From Cladosporium sp. IMV 00045 (taxonomy: Eukaryota; Ascomycota; Dothideomycetes; Cladosporiales; Cladosporiaceae), in NCBI GenBank assembly GCA_001931905.2, contig MSJI02000265.1, positions 1 through 63,535 on the forward strand: DNA of 63,535 nt. Reading direction: 5' to 3'. Made by a program: the position numbers and the translations under genes. Every line of letters begins with the position of its first letter. The first letter of the stretch is position 1. The notes under the pieces are model-generated. The model had not been told where the DNA came from and did not search any database. It saw nothing but the letters and a program-made list of their open reading frames with translations. Positions 34,534 to 47,300 of the stretch are shown here, in pieces.

Positions 34534-36444
34534 ATGTTCCTTCGACAGCTAGATCTCACCACCGCGCTGCGGCCGTCGCTGTACGATGATGAGACCTTAC
34601 TATTTGTTCAAGACAACGTAGGCTTGTACGAAGGCAAATACAAGATCCCGAATTACCAGAACGGGCAAGCCTATCTGACGTCGCACAGAGTGTGCTACGT
34701 TGACAACGATGAGCCGAGAAAGTACTCTGTCGCTGTGGACCTCAAGCAAGTCGACAGAACCGAAGCTTACGCAGGATTTCTGAAGTCCAGCGCAAAGATC
34801 ACGCTATTCTCGAAGGTGCCAAAGCATGCATCACAGGCCATCAAAAGCCCGGTTCCTCGATATGCTTCACCAGCAGATGCCCTGATCCAACCTTCCGGAT
34901 CTCCATCGCGGTCATATCCTTCTACTCCAGCACCGGCACGCGATATCAACGCCACCTGGATTTGTCCGATATGTGGATTCTCTAATCCTGTCCCTCCCAA
35001 TTTTGACCCGGCAACGGCAAATCAGCATACCAATTTGCCACCATGTCAAGCTTGCGGCATTCCACCGCCACTTGTGCACATGGTGAAAGCTGCCATCGCC
35101 GCCATGTCAAACAGACCCAGTGGTCCATCTGCTGATCCAGCTCCGCCACCGCCAAGTTCCATGGAAAACGAGAACCACTTCAATCAGGACTTGGCGCCTG
35201 CCACTCCGCCCAAGAGGAATGGAGGCAGCACCGTCTGCTCCCGATGTACTTTCGAGAATCATCCCTCATTAACCGCATGTGAGATGTGTGGTGCACCACT
35301 AGCAGCAACTGGCGACAGGCGCTCACAATTGATCAACGAAAGCGTCAAACGGCCGGAGTCACCGGGCCCCATTTTGAATGATTCGATCCTTGGAAACGAT
35401 AGCATCGAAACCATCAAATTCTCCTTCCGAGCAGGCGGCGACAAGGTCTTCCACGAACGCCTCAAAGGCGCCTTAGTCCAACGCAAATGGCTTCTCCAAA
35501 GCGCCCCACCAGTGCCCACACCCATCAACCAGGGAGACACCAGCTCCATGGACCCTTCCAACCCTACATCAGGCCAAACCGCACCACCACCCCGAATCGT
35601 CGGCATCGCCGGCCTTGAGCGACGCGGCGCCCAACTCCGCGCCAACAACCAAGCAGTCATCGGCAGCGCCTTCGAAGACCTCGAAGCGCTCATGACCTCC
35701 GCAAAGGAAGTGATAGCCATGGCCGAGCAGTTCCGCGCGCAATCCTCCTCCTCGGACTCCCTCACGCCCGAAGCGCGCGCCTTGCTCAATGACTCCGCGT
35801 CCGCACTCGGCTTGACCACGACGAAGGACATGCTCGGCACGGGCGCCACGTCAGAGAACCTCTACGTCACCGAACTCGCGCGTAACCTCGCCGAGTTCCT
35901 GACTGACGATCGTCGCGGTGTACTTCGCCGCGAGGGAGGCATCATCTCCCTCGTCGACTTGTGGGCCGTTTTCAACCGCACGCGAAATGGCATTGAGCTC
36001 GTCTCGCCGGCGGATTTTGAGAAAGCAGCAAAAATGTGGGAGACTTTGCAATTGCCCATTCGCCTGCGGAGGTTCAAATCGGGGCTTTTGGTCGTGCAGG
36101 AGAGGAGTCGGACGGATGAGAAGACGATCTCTTCTTTGCTGGCGTGGCTGCGAGAGTCGATCAATCCTGCTGCGCAGGGCACTGGTGACTTCAAGCCTAC
36201 GGTTCAAGAGAGTTTCAATTTCGGCCGCGGCGTCACGCCTCAGGAGACGGCAGAGCGCTTCGGTTGGAGCGTGGGCGTGGCAAGTGAAGAGCTTGAGATG
36301 GCGGAGGATGTGGGCGCCATTTGTCGCGATCAATGTCTGGATGGGATCAGGTTCTGGGAGAATCATTTTACGCGGCTGGACGAGGCTGCGATGGAGACGA
36401 GTGCGGGCGATGCAGTGGGCAGGCTGGATATAGCAGACGATTGA
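34534..36444 (+). CDS. vps36: ESCRT-II subunit VPS36 (GLUE with NZF inserts)
   Basis: Single exon, 636 aa. The GLUE domain starts at the N-terminus (ETLLFVQDNVGLYEGKYKIPNYQNGQAYLTSHRVCYVD) and is split by two zinc fingers, the fungal arrangement. NZF1 lies near 140-180 (WICPICGF...CQACG) and NZF2 near 231-255 (CSRCTFENHPSLTACEMCG). The rest of GLUE (TIKFSFRAGGDKVFHERLKGAL) follows, then the EAP45/Vps36 winged-helix region (GIAGLERRGAQLRANN...FEDLEALMTSAKEV) to the C-terminus. Vps36 binds ubiquitin and phosphoinositides and recruits ESCRT-II to endosomes for multivesicular-body sorting. The ATG at 34534 is the first in frame and gives a normal N-terminus. Convergent with chitin synthase copy 2, in the place taken by the ABC transporter in the other block. 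Confidence 0.93.
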   Translation: MFLRQLDLTTALRPSLYDDETLLFVQDNVGLYEGKYKIPNYQNGQAYLTSHRVCYVDNDEPRKYSVAVDLKQVDRTEAYAGFLKSSAKITLFSKVPKHASQAIKSPVPRYASPADALIQPSGSPSRSYPSTPAPARDINATWICPICGFSNPVPPNFDPATANQHTNLPPCQACGIPPPLVHMVKAAIAAMSNRPSGPSADPAPPPPSSMENENHFNQDLAPATPPKRNGGSTVCSRCTFENHPSLTACEMCGAPLAATGDRRSQLINESVKRPESPGPILNDSILGNDSIETIKFSFRAGGDKVFHERLKGALVQRKWLLQSAPPVPTPINQGDTSSMDPSNPTSGQTAPPPRIVGIAGLERRGAQLRANNQAVIGSAFEDLEALMTSAKEVIAMAEQFRAQSSSSDSLTPEARALLNDSASALGLTTTKDMLGTGATSENLYVTELARNLAEFLTDDRRGVLRREGGIISLVDLWAVFNRTRNGIELVSPADFEKAAKMWETLQLPIRLRRFKSGLLVVQERSRTDEKTISSLLAWLRESINPAAQGTGDFKPTVQESFNFGRGVTPQETAERFGWSVGVASEELEMAEDVGAICRDQCLDGIRFWENHFTRLDEAAMETSAGDAVGRLDIADD

Positions 36445-36692
36445 AGACGAGTATAGAGCAAAGAGAAGAGGACCTTCTAGTGAGGCAAGGAGGCTGACAG
36501 CAACAAACTTTCTGGTGTTTTCAATTTGATGTCTGTCTGGTATGAAGAGGAAAGAGAGAAGTGAAATTTACAATATACCAGAGTCATGACCCATGCAATT
36601 CCCCCTTGATGTTATCTTTCCAAAAGAAAACCCTACCAAAACGCCATCCCGAAACGAGAATCCAAGCCCTGATATCATAACCTTTTTCCTCA

Positions 36693-39600
36693 TCATTTCT
36701 TGAAAACGCTCCCAGCACTGCTCCCCGTAAAACTGCTGACCTTGCTACTAACCCAGCTCCCACTACTACTCATCCAATCCGGCAACGAGAAACTACTCGC
36801 CTGCCCACCCTTCCAAGTACTCATTCCATTCTTACTGCTCTGCGTCGCCGAACTCTCCTCCGACTTCGCACCCCATTTGACCTTACCCTCAATAATCGAG
36901 TGGACGATATTGATAATACCGAACGTGCTCGATCCAATGGCGCGGAAGAGGGCGAGCGCAGCCACACTCCACAGGATGATTTTGAGGTAGTAGTTCTCGC
37001 CAATGCTGTCAGTCGGGTAAGCCTCGCTGACGGCCATGACCAGCACGGCGTTGCAGCACATCCAGACGATGACGACGTACGTGCGCACCGCGCGGTAGTA
37101 GTCCTCCTGGATCTGCGTCTGGTTGGGGCCCGGGGCGGGGACTTCGACGCGGTCGCGCAGGTTGCGCAGCGCTTCGTCGTAGCCGCTGTCGATGTCGAGT
37201 TGCTCCGAGGGCATTTCCAGCTCGACGACGCCGGATTTGCTGCCTTTGGCGACGCCCAGGTCGGTTTTGGAGGAGTTGTCGCCTTTCGTGCCCCACGAGA
37301 CGTCGTGGGCGTTGCAGAAGGCGTAGACTTGCAGGGTGCAGATGTAGGAGGGGAGGAGAGCAAAGTACTGCGCGCTTGAGGTGAACATGTGCCAGGGGTC
37401 GAGGTAGAGAAAGGACATGATGAAGTACAGGCCGATGGTGGAGAGGGTGGAGACGATCATGTTGGTGAACAGGTTGTTGCCGAGATCCATTTCTTCGTCT
37501 CCTGTGAGCTGGATCACGACGACGTAGAGGGCGCAGAAGGTCGTGTAGGCCATGATGATGCCGTATGTGATCATGCTGCCCAAATACATCCTCTTGGATC
37601 CTTGCGGTCGGTTTCCCATGGAGAGGATGAATTGCATCATGATGAGCAGGATGCAGGTATACCGAAGGATGTAGAAGATGACTTCGCCGATGTTGTGACC
37701 GAAGGGATCGATCTTGTCGTCTGCGAGAGAGCCAGCGATGAAGTAGAAGGTCAGGTAGAAGTTGCCGAGAGAGAAGAAAGTGAACAGCAGGTTCAGGAGC
37801 TGGTAGACGAATTCGATGTGCAGCAACACTTTGCGTGCGAATGTGTGATCGGTCTTCCAGACCTGGCTAAAGTGAAGAAGAGAGTAGACAGCTGCGAAGA
37901 AGGCACCGTTGAGCCAACGACGACGCTGGGAAATGAATTCCGGCACAGCGTCTGGTACATCAGTCTCTCCAACAGCACTCTTCACATACTTGAGCACCCA
38001 TCTTTCGTTGCGTTTGGCGACAAGCTCCCAACAAAGGATACGGTCCTCGGCGAGATACATGTTGGCAGTGAAGACATCAGCGTCCTGGCCGTGGAGGGTT
38101 TCTCCCTTGAAATACTGGCTGAGAGGTCCATGGCCATTCTCATCATTCTGCAGGGCGTGATAGCGATAGGCACTGAGCGCACCGGGCAACACCGTAATGT
38201 AGCCGAAGACCGACTCAAGAGGCTTATCCAAGATGTTCGACATTTTGTACTCGAAATTTTGACTGGCAACCAAGGGATTGAGCAGAGCACTCCACGCCTT
38301 GCCCTTGGCCGCCTTGATCTCTCCGGCAGCGCCTGCAACACTCGAGTCTCTGTCAAACGCCTTCCACAGGTGGTAGAGCGAGTCATCGCCAGGCTTGGTG
38401 CCAACATCGAGAAGAATGCAAACATTGGGGTTCAGAGCACGACCGAACGCATTGAAAAACCAACGATGGCTGTTCAGCTTCTTCAAGTTCTTCTCTTTCA
38501 AGCAGAATATCATCTGGCAAGGCACGATACCCCTCTCCGCGCCCTTAAACTTCAGATCGGAGTCGAGAGACACTTGCGTCGTGTATTCGTAAACGTGCGC
38601 GGCGACTTCTTTCTGGTTGACCTGGTTTTTCGCGATGCCCTCCTGGTAGCAGCCCATAGCCGCGAGAGCGTCCAGAGTTCGAGGGTGGACTTTAGAACGG
38701 CCGTCTGAGATGATGCAGACAACGATCTTCTGCCAGCCATCCTTGCCCCAGGTGCGAGACTTCGATCTGCTGCAGAAATGGGCGATGTTGCGCATCACGC
38801 CGTGCATGGTGCGGGTGAAATCGATCTCGTTCTCGTTGTACATGGTGATACAGATGAGAAGCTCCGTGTCTCGCGAGGTGTATCCGATGTTTTGTCGCAG
38901 TTTGTAGCCTCTGTCCACGAAATCGTTGGGGTCGCAGGTGACGGCCGTGTATCGCATATGTGTGAATTCAACATCGTCACGGCGAGGCAAGAATGAATAC
39001 AAAATCGTGGGAATCTTGCACTCGAGAATGAGTTCACCGTTGATAAGCCTGACTTCCTTCTTCTCCAGTTGCGCTTCTCTCGCGCCACGCCTCTCTTGCT
39101 TGCCGGTTGGAGCGGGACCGTACAGCTCGTTGTCGATATCTTTTTCGTCATACAGAGATTCGGTGAAAGTAGACTCTGACATGTAGCTGTCTCTTTCCCG
39201 CAAATCTGGGCGAGAACGAGCGTCGTTATCATCTCGTGACACAAATGGATCATCGTCGTCTCCCTCGATGGGAATTGTTGTCATATCGGGATCCTTGTCG
39301 TCTTCTGATGGCAGAGGTCTTCCACCAGCGAACAAAGGTTGTGGCGGAAGTGGGCGCTTCGGGGAGCCTCCATACTGCGTTGAGGGTGTTCCTGGCCGTG
39401 GGCTTCCGTTGATGTCCGCTGGCTCAAATGGTACGCTACTTGGCGGTGGTCTGGTGTATTCGGCCGATACTCTGGATGGGGAGTAGGACATGCTGCGGTA
39501 TTCGGATCCTCTCGACGACGGTCTCTGTGTAGTGGCATCTGGGTAGTATGCGGACGGCGCGTATGAAGGTGTGAAAGATGAGGGAGCATAGGTCGAAGGC

Positions 39601-40169
39601 TCCGCGGCGCGAGGTCCAAGGTCTGGCGCATTGTCCAGAATGGAGGTTCCTCTCGAAGATGGCCGGCCAGTCGCAGAGGCGGGCTGGTATGCTCGTGAAG
39701 GAGGGCTAGGTCTGTGGGAAGGGGAGGGTAAGTCTGGAGAGCTTTTGCCTTGGGAGAAGCGAACTTTCAATGGCCGTTTGCGAGTTCCGGACGATCCGAC
39801 TGCGCTGGAGGTGGAACCCTTGACAGTGTGCTGACGGCCGTCCAGAAGTTCGTCGTCGGGCGACACCTGGCTGCTGACAGCCGTCGGGGCGTCGTCGACT
39901 CCTCGTTGCGCCAAATCGGCGGTCGTTGAAAGATCGGACAGGGAAACTAACGGTCTGGTTGGGCTGGTGTCGGCGGCCCTTGCGAAGCGCTGTCGCGCGG
40001 CTTCGAAAGCATCGTTGGCTCTGGCGCGAGCGTCTGAACGTGGCGATGGTCTGGTAGGCGATGTGTTGTCTGTACCGGGCAGGAGGCGCATGCTCGCTCC
40101 GTGTGTTGATGGGGACTCGTCCTCATAGCCTGGAGGCGGCCCATAGCCAGGCGGCGAGTTTGGGTCCAT
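36693..40169 (-). CDS. chsB: Class III chitin synthase, copy 2
   Basis: Single exon, 1158 aa, the same length as copy 1 and with no indels at protein level. All catalytic blocks are intact: the [21 protein letters not shown] block, [10 protein letters not shown] and QRRRWLNG. The 16 substitutions relative to copy 1 are mostly in the disordered N-terminus and in one loop between membrane helices (TGDDDIGL there, TGDEEMDL here). Both copies therefore look functional and under selection. It acts in hyphal cell-wall chitin synthesis at the plasma membrane. Confidence 0.93.
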   Translation of the reverse strand: MDPNSPPGYGPPPGYEDESPSTHGASMRLLPGTDNTSPTRPSPRSDARARANDAFEAARQRFARAADTSPTRPLVSLSDLSTTADLAQRGVDDAPTAVSSQVSPDDELLDGRQHTVKGSTSSAVGSSGTRKRPLKVRFSQGKSSPDLPSPSHRPSPPSRAYQPASATGRPSSRGTSILDNAPDLGPRAAEPSTYAPSSFTPSYAPSAYYPDATTQRPSSRGSEYRSMSYSPSRVSAEYTRPPPSSVPFEPADINGSPRPGTPSTQYGGSPKRPLPPQPLFAGGRPLPSEDDKDPDMTTIPIEGDDDDPFVSRDDNDARSRPDLRERDSYMSESTFTESLYDEKDIDNELYGPAPTGKQERRGAREAQLEKKEVRLINGELILECKIPTILYSFLPRRDDVEFTHMRYTAVTCDPNDFVDRGYKLRQNIGYTSRDTELLICITMYNENEIDFTRTMHGVMRNIAHFCSRSKSRTWGKDGWQKIVVCIISDGRSKVHPRTLDALAAMGCYQEGIAKNQVNQKEVAAHVYEYTTQVSLDSDLKFKGAERGIVPCQMIFCLKEKNLKKLNSHRWFFNAFGRALNPNVCILLDVGTKPGDDSLYHLWKAFDRDSSVAGAAGEIKAAKGKAWSALLNPLVASQNFEYKMSNILDKPLESVFGYITVLPGALSAYRYHALQNDENGHGPLSQYFKGETLHGQDADVFTANMYLAEDRILCWELVAKRNERWVLKYVKSAVGETDVPDAVPEFISQRRRWLNGAFFAAVYSLLHFSQVWKTDHTFARKVLLHIEFVYQLLNLLFTFFSLGNFYLTFYFIAGSLADDKIDPFGHNIGEVIFYILRYTCILLIMMQFILSMGNRPQGSKRMYLGSMITYGIIMAYTTFCALYVVVIQLTGDEEMDLGNNLFTNMIVSTLSTIGLYFIMSFLYLDPWHMFTSSAQYFALLPSYICTLQVYAFCNAHDVSWGTKGDNSSKTDLGVAKGSKSGVVELEMPSEQLDIDSGYDEALRNLRDRVEVPAPGPNQTQIQEDYYRAVRTYVVIVWMCCNAVLVMAVSEAYPTDSIGENYYLKIILWSVAALALFRAIGSSTFGIINIVHSIIEGKVKWGAKSEESSATQSSKNGMSTWKGGQASSFSLPDWMSSSGSWVSSKVSSFTGSSAGSVFKK

Positions 40170-40838
40170 TGTAGCGAATGAAATTGGTTACGAAGAATTC
40201 TTTTTTATGCGAACATATCGTGATCAAGTGATAGTGTAGTGATTTGAACCTCGAACAGACGATGAGCGTCAGCAGTTCAATGTGTGTGATGAGACTGCAC
40301 CAGCTACATGTTATGTCAAGCCGTGTTTGATCGATGCAAACAAATGGTTGCTAGGGAAGATCGCACGGCCCAGCTGTGCGACAGCCACTCACAGAAAGTG
40401 GTGGCGCCGATCAAGCGAACTTCGGGACCATTAGCCGCGTGAAACCTGAGCACCAAGCAAATAACGTATATTAACGGCCTCCATAAAACGGCTGGACCGG
40501 CATAATCCCACGGGGTTTGGTTGCAAATCATGCAATTAGACCAGGGCAGACATGTTCACACGGATCAACTGATTGGATAAGTGGGACGCAAAGGAATCAT
40601 GAATTAATGGATCACTTGTTCTAGGAATACCACTCTCTCTGTCTGCGCCTTTGAATATTACAAACAGCGCAGAGTGGCTGTCTAAAAACAAACAACCTCT
40701 CCAAAAATAAAAAGCAGTCCGTCCCAGGGTATCAGTATGAACAAGCGCCGCTATATTTATAAACCCCATCCAAACTTTCTGTACCTTACTTCGTCACCTC
40801 TCATACCGTGCGCACGCTACGCCGTTGAGGTCACGACA
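40170..40838. other. Promoter region of chitin synthase copy 2
   Basis: No gene. Collinear with 26488-27145. Small differences are concentrated near 40190-40210 and 40550-40700; the rest is almost unchanged, so regulation of the two copies is probably similar. Confidence 0.5.
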
Positions 40839-42974
40839 CTACTTGTGCCACACGCCGTTCGCGTCTTGAATGCCAATTTCGTATCCGAGCAGCACTTCGG
40901 TACCACCGCCTTCCCAGCCGCGGTTTCCTGCTGCTGAAAGCATGAAGCGACAGGTCGGGTCGACGTAGATGGACGAGATGACTCCGCCGCGGTGTCCGGG
41001 GACGATCGTGAAGGGGACGGTGCGGTGGCGAGCTGCTTCGGTCTGTGCGACGTCATAGATGCGCAGAATGTCGTTTGAAGCGCTGTGAGAGGTCAAGAGT
41101 TAGAAAGTGACGAAAGAGCTGTATTGACAGGTGATGACTTACCACACGAGATGACGCTTATTGGGCATCGCTCGAACTGCGTATACAGGACCACTGCCGG
41201 CCTGAAACTTGAAGTTGCGATGGGCTTCGCTTCGCTTGCTGCCAAGATGGTGGATTGAGTATTCATCTACCGAGCAGTTGCGACGACCAGCGTAGATGAA
41301 ATTGCCATCGGGGCTCCAGCAAGCTCCTGTACACCAAGGAGGCGTACCGCCTTGCGGGACAATAGTGGCGATTGGCGATTGCATCCGACGATCCCAGATG
41401 CGTAGTGTTCCATCTTGAGAGGCATCAAGGAATGTAGATTCGCTTTGAGGAGGCAGGTCTGCGGCTGACTTCTCCTCTTCGTTCGTCGGAGGCGCGGTAA
41501 GAGGCTCGTCAGAATGTGGGAGGCCATTGGTGAGTGGGCTTGCAGGTTTTGAGGTGGATTCCGCAGGCTGTCCGTTGGATTGGTCTTCATTTTCCTTTGC
41601 TGGAGATCCTGCCGCTTCGTCCTTGCTGTCCTGAGTCTCTTCTGATTGTTCGGGAGCCTGGACAGGACCGCCACTTCCCATGCCTGTCATTTCGGTGTCG
41701 ACTTCTCCTGGTGCGTCATCTTCTTGCAACCCACTCGTCAGCGCTCTGGTTAGTTCGTCGTCGTCGTCAAAGACGTTGTCTGCTCCTGAACCGCCAGCAT
41801 TCCCAGAGTCTTCGCCAAACAGCGAACCATGGTCTTCGCCAAAGAGACTACCCGTGGGCGATCCCATGGCATCTTCCTCGCTCTCCTTGTTTTCGACACC
41901 GTTTGAAAGGTGGCCGTTAGTAAAAGGGGCATCGTTGTTGCTCGAGAAAGTACCGTTGCTTGGCTCTGGTAGACTGTCGGCAACCTCAGGTACTGGCAAG
42001 TCGCTCATTGGCCGTACCTCTATGGCACTAATTTGGCCTCCAGCACCCTTGAACGACCGCCTGACCTTGCCAGTGTTGAGATCCCAGTCGTGTATAGTCT
42101 TATCCCAGCTACCCGAAAGGAAACTCTTTTCGTCTTGCGATAAGCTCAACACGGAGACTGCACTTGTATGCTCCTTTAGTGTTGTAATGCGGGTGCCAGC
42201 TTGGTGTCTGCAGGTCTGCAAGTTAATCCCTCCACTTTCGAGTCCTGAAAGAAGCCAGACTGCTTGGTTTTGTACAGCGAGGGAGTATACTGGCGAAGTC
42301 CATTTGCTTTCGTCCGCAGCCGGCGGAGTTCTAACCACAGGCTCTTCATTTTCCCAGTATGTTACAAGTGAGCCAGCCTTCATCACGCTGTCCACAAAAG
42401 GATGCTTCTGCGCGACCGTCAAAGGCACCTTGCCATTTACAGTGTCGACCCAGTTGTACATTCGCACATAGCCATCCGTGCCGCCGCTGAATACCCAGCG
42501 CATGTCCGGTGTGGCTGCAATGGCGTTGATTGAAGTGCTTTGTGGTGCTGCCATCGTAGGAACAATATCGTAAGCTTGTGCGTTGAGTGCCTCGGTGCGC
42601 GTAGGCGGTACGAAAGGCGTTGCGATCGCGCCAGCCGGTGATCTCGTCCCGCGTGGTGAAGGCGAAGTCAAGACGACAGCAGGATTGGGTGGGCGTTCTG
42701 TTCTACTCGAAGGGCGCTGCGGCTGAATTGCTCGTCGCGAAGGGGTGTCTGGCTCGTTCTGATCTCCTTCGTCGTCCTCGTCGTTGTCGTTGTCATTATC
42801 GTCATTGTCGTCGTCTTCATCGTCGTCGCCATTCTCCTCGTCGTCCTGTTCTTGCTCCTGGTCCTGATCTTGGTCCTGGTCGTCGTTCGGCTCGTTTACA
42901 TCTTCCATCTCTTCATCCTCGTCCTCCTCCCCTGAGCCGGCAGTGGGGTCCATGTCGTCGTCGAAAGAAACCAT
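40839..42974 (-). CDS. spt8: SAGA subunit Spt8 (WD40), copy 2
   Basis: Exons are 42974-41143 and 41082-40839, giving 691 aa, the same structure and length as copy 1. The acidic N-terminal tract has the same length in both copies although its codons differ, so protein length is kept while DNA drifts. The WD40 blades and the C-terminal VWHK end are intact. It should act as the TBP-contacting SAGA subunit. If both copies are expressed the cell has two nearly identical Spt8 proteins. Confidence 0.92.
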
Positions 42975-44358
42975 GTTTGCGCCGAGTAGATAGAGAGAAA
43001 TTTATGCGATCGCGGGTAGAGGTATGTATATCGGGAAGGTAGATGTCGAAGCTGGGGAGATATAGCGATGCGCCTGCGGGACGCGCTTCCTGAAAATTGC
43101 TTCCCTAGTGTCTCGGAAATTGCGCGCGTGTATATGTCGTGAGAAGGTACATGCGCTTGCCAGGTAGCGGGTGTGCTCGGTGATCGCGTGTAGTCGTCCT
43201 GAATGGGAGGTCGAAAGCCGAAGATGCTCGAGCGCATTTAGCTCCGACGACCCTCACTCAGCAGCCAAAAGCTCAAGCACTTTCTCCGCAACTCGCAACC
43301 GGTCCGCAGAGCCGCACTTTAGTTCCAGCGGTGGAGGGAGGCTGTTAGCATTGTTTGTCATCACTTCATGACATGAACGTCGTTCGAGAGAGTTAACAGA
43401 GCCTGCTGTCTCTTCGCTTCATTCAGCTTCCATTTGTTAAAATGCCAGATCTGAAGAGCATTGTTTGCTGCGTCATTTATCCAGCTCCAGCAGCACAGTA
43501 TCGGCCTTTGTTGGACAAGGATGTCATCTGCAGGAGAGAGGGTTCTTGAAGGTACCAAACATCACGAATGATTCGAGTGGCTGTGAGAATGGGCCTTGAA
43601 GCTGCATGAATGTCAGTGGGCGGATGTGCTGGCAGACGGGTGGCCGATGAGCCCGTTGCTGCTCTGCAGACATCAGCTACGAGTTGAGTGATGCATCACT
43701 TCGGATAGTAGGCTCACAGGCAGACTACCTGCGTGAAAGAGATCGGCAGCAACAGATATCAGCATGAAGAGCTGACTGGCCTGTTGAGATATGCAGAAAC
43801 ATCGATTGTAGGTCTCTTCTCCCGCCTGACGTTTGAACAAGTCGAATGGAGCTAATCCACCGTCAAGCATGATCTTGCTATGCTCGTATGGTCGTATATC
43901 AAACACCTGGAATGTACCTATTGAGTCTCTGTATGCGAGCTTGGACTACGCGATGCTACCGTCAGCCTCATCAATGCTTCAATGCTCCTTCCCGCTGAGG
44001 TGCAGACCGCTCCTTCCTTCTTTCGTTTGCTTGTGCTTGCCGCCGTCGCAAACACGCCACCTTCGTCTCGCAGCTTATCAAGGCCAGTGAGCCTCCTTCT
44101 CAACCTTTCCCATCGCTCTCTCTCTCTTTCACATCATCCTTTTCATTATCTTTGGCGCAGTCGGCCGCACCACATGCACCACTGCGTTACCCAAGGACAA
44201 CCCCTCGTTTGCACGTGCTGCATTTGCACGTGCTTTGCGTCTTTCCATCACTCAGAGCGCCTGTCTTCATTTAACTGGAGCGCCGCGCTTCACATACATC
44301 GCCGACACGCCGCCGTCTTCTCCTTTCCTCTTCCTCCAACCTCCTCGCTCTTCTCGCC
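42975..44358. other. Bidirectional promoter region SPT8/helicase, copy 2
   Basis: No gene recognised. Collinear with 29282-30649. It carries the CT-rich leader just before the helicase ATG and the TTTGCACGTGCTGCATTTGC motif near 44209, with CACGTG-like boxes also present in copy 1 near 30500. Confidence 0.5.
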
Positions 44359-47300
44359 ATGAACGACAACCTGCTCGAAAAGTTCGAGCTGGCGAAGCGC
44401 TCGAAGAGAGGGAACCGGGACGATAAGCAAACGGCCGAGGTGTGGCTCCTCCCACCAAAGCTGAATGCGAGCGTTCGCGAATACTATCAGTCAACGAAAA
44501 AGCCTGCAGATGCAGGTCCGTGGCTGGATCGCCCAGAGCTGCCCACCACGGCCGAGATCCTGGACGATGATGGAGACAGCTCTTCGGCCTCAGATGTCGT
44601 TGAGATTGTTCCAAACCGTGCAGAGGGCGCATGGGAGTCCAAAGGTCAGTCCCAAGTCAGCAAACACGGCGGTGAAGCATGCTAACACCGATGCAGAAGC
44701 GTATCTGTCCGCGCAATATGAGTTGCTCCGGGAGGATGCACTGCGTCCGCTCAGAGACGCCATTTGCCTTGTTCGGAAGGACCCCGATCAGAATGAGGAC
44801 TCATTCAGCGGCTCCATTGGCATTTATCAAGATGTACGCACACCACGCCTTTACTCAATCCGGCCTTCCCAGCTGACAGGCCTCAGGTGTATATCAGAGC
44901 AGTTGTCTGCTCTACTCGAGGCATCGCTTTGAGAGTCACTTTCAGCACCTTTCGCGCACAGAAGAAGATTCTATGGGAGCAGTCCAAGCGCCTCATCAGC
45001 GGCAGCCTTGTTGTCCTCACACCTGCCTCGGACATGTTCAAAACCAAAGCCATCGTTGCCACGGTTGCAGCGCGCCCGCTTGCTGCTCTGACACAAGACC
45101 CCCCGGAGATCGACTTGTTCGTCGCACGCGCGGGAGACTTGGAGATGGACCCAGCAATGAAGTTTGTCATGGTCGAAGAGCGCTCCGGTTATTACGAAGC
45201 AGAGAGACACACCCTGCTCGCTCTTCAAAAGATGGCCACAGAGAAGTTCCCGATGGCCGAGCATCTTGTCCAAGCGGAGCCACATGTTTCAGAGCCAGCC
45301 CTTTTGAAAGAGAATCCGATCATGAACATGAGTGGCGTCTTCACCAACAACAAGCACGAGACGTATGACAATGTCGACACCATTAGGGGCTGGCCGACAA
45401 ACCCTCAAAGCGAGCTTGACAAGTCTCAGACCGCAGCTTTGCGTCGCATCCTGACGAAAAAGTTGGCCATTGTCCAAGGTCCACCAGGTACTGGAAAAAC
45501 GTTTGTCTCCGTGCAGTCACTCAGGGTGATGCTTGCCAACATGAAGCCTGGAGATCCACCCATCATCGTGACTTGCCAGACCAATCATGCGCTTGACCAG
45601 CTTCTCCGTCACATCGCTAAGTTCGAAGGGGAGTTTGTTCGTCTTGGCGGACGGTCGAAAGACAGAGATGTCATCAAAAAGCGCACCCTTTACGAGGTGC
45701 GTGCCTCAGAGTCGAACAACCCGCTTCCTGGAAACGCAAGTCTTCCAGCAAAGAGGAAGATGAAAGACATCGAGAAGGAGATCATCGAGATCCTTACGCC
45801 CCTGCTTGCAGACAAGAAGAGTGTCATTGATCACCGCCTTCTGGAGGGAATGAAATTGCTCACAACTCGTCAAGCCGATTCTCTGGAAGCTGGTGCATCG
45901 CAGTGGGTTCAGAGCACTCTGAGCAACCCAAACGAGGCACGCTCACCTCTCACGGTCTGGCTTGGTCGTAGCCTTGAGGCAGTACAACGTCCAGGAGAGT
46001 CTCAAGAATTTGGCTTCGATCTGGAGGAAGCTGACCTGGAGTACGAGCAGCTCAGGGAGATCGAGGCTGAGAACTTTGCCAAAGATGACGAAGAATTTGA
46101 CCAGTTGAGCGGCGTGTCCTATGCCGTTGCCGACCACTATACGGGACGCAAGAGCGCAAGCATGACAGCACAAAAGCTCAAGGATTGCCTGAAGACCGAA
46201 GACTTGTGGACAATCCCGGAACACGCTCGCGGAGCGGTGTATCGTCACCTACAGGAAGAAGCGAAGAAGTGCATTCGCAACAGTCTGCGCGAAAAGGCAA
46301 AGGTGTACGATGAACAAGCGCGCCTTCGTCGTATTGGTGGCTGGGAGAAGGATGAAACCATCCTCAAAAAGCAAAAGATCATCGGACTCACTACGACTGG
46401 CTTCAGCAAGTATCGAGGTCTGATATCCGCACTCAAGCCAAGAGTTGTGCTGATCGAAGAAGCTGCTGAGACACTGGAAGCGCCCGTCGCTGCCACTTGT
46501 GTTCCGTCAATCCAACAGCTGATCCTCGTCGGTGATCACCAACAACTTCGCCCACACTGCCACGTGAAGGCTTTGGAGAATAAGCCTTACTACCTGAACA
46601 TTTCTTTGTTCGAGCGCATGGTCAACAACAATGTCGAATTTGATACGCTCGTGAAACAGCGCAGGATGATCCCGGAAATCCGTCGCCTGCTCTCACCGAT
46701 CTACGGCACCGTGATTCAGGATCATGCCAGTGTGACAAACCCGACCAACAGACCCAACGTTCCTGGGATGGGTGGTATCAACTCATTCTTCTTCTCTCAC
46801 CAGTGGCAAGAGACAAGGGATGATCAGATGTCCTGCGTCAACACTGACGAAGCAGACATGATCGCCAACTTCGTGGAGTACCTGGTTTACAACGGCGTGG
46901 GAACTGAGGACATCACCATTCTGACCTTTTACAACGGCCAGCGCAAGCGCATTCTCGGCACTCTACGCCAGCTCATCACGCTGGATAACAGACACTTCAA
47001 CGTCGTCACCGTCGACTCTTACCAGGGAGAAGAAAACAAAATCGTCATCTTGTCGCTCGTGCGCAGCAATGACAAGAATCAGATCGGCTTTCTCGGCGTC
47101 GACAATCGTGTCTGCGTGGCGTTATCCCGCGCCCAATGCGGCTTCTACATGTTCGGCAACGGGATGCTTCTGTTCAAGACGAAGACTTGGGAGAAGGTCA
47201 TCAAAATCATCGCCGGAAACAAAAATAAAGCCGAGCGTCCTACCATCGCACCCAATCGTCTGGCTGAGTCCCATCCGGTGACATGCAAAAAGCACAACCA

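Larger units (their letters stand above)
36548..46559. repeat. Duplicated block, copy 2 (CHS3-SPT8-helicase)
   Basis: Counterpart of 22865-32850. Similarity begins in the 3' flank of the chitin synthase gene (a shared GAAAGAGAGAA, then a TACCAGAGTCATGA segment) and continues through both intergenic regions. The block carries on past 46559 into the rest of the helicase gene, which copy 1 lacks because of the gap. Confidence 0.9.
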
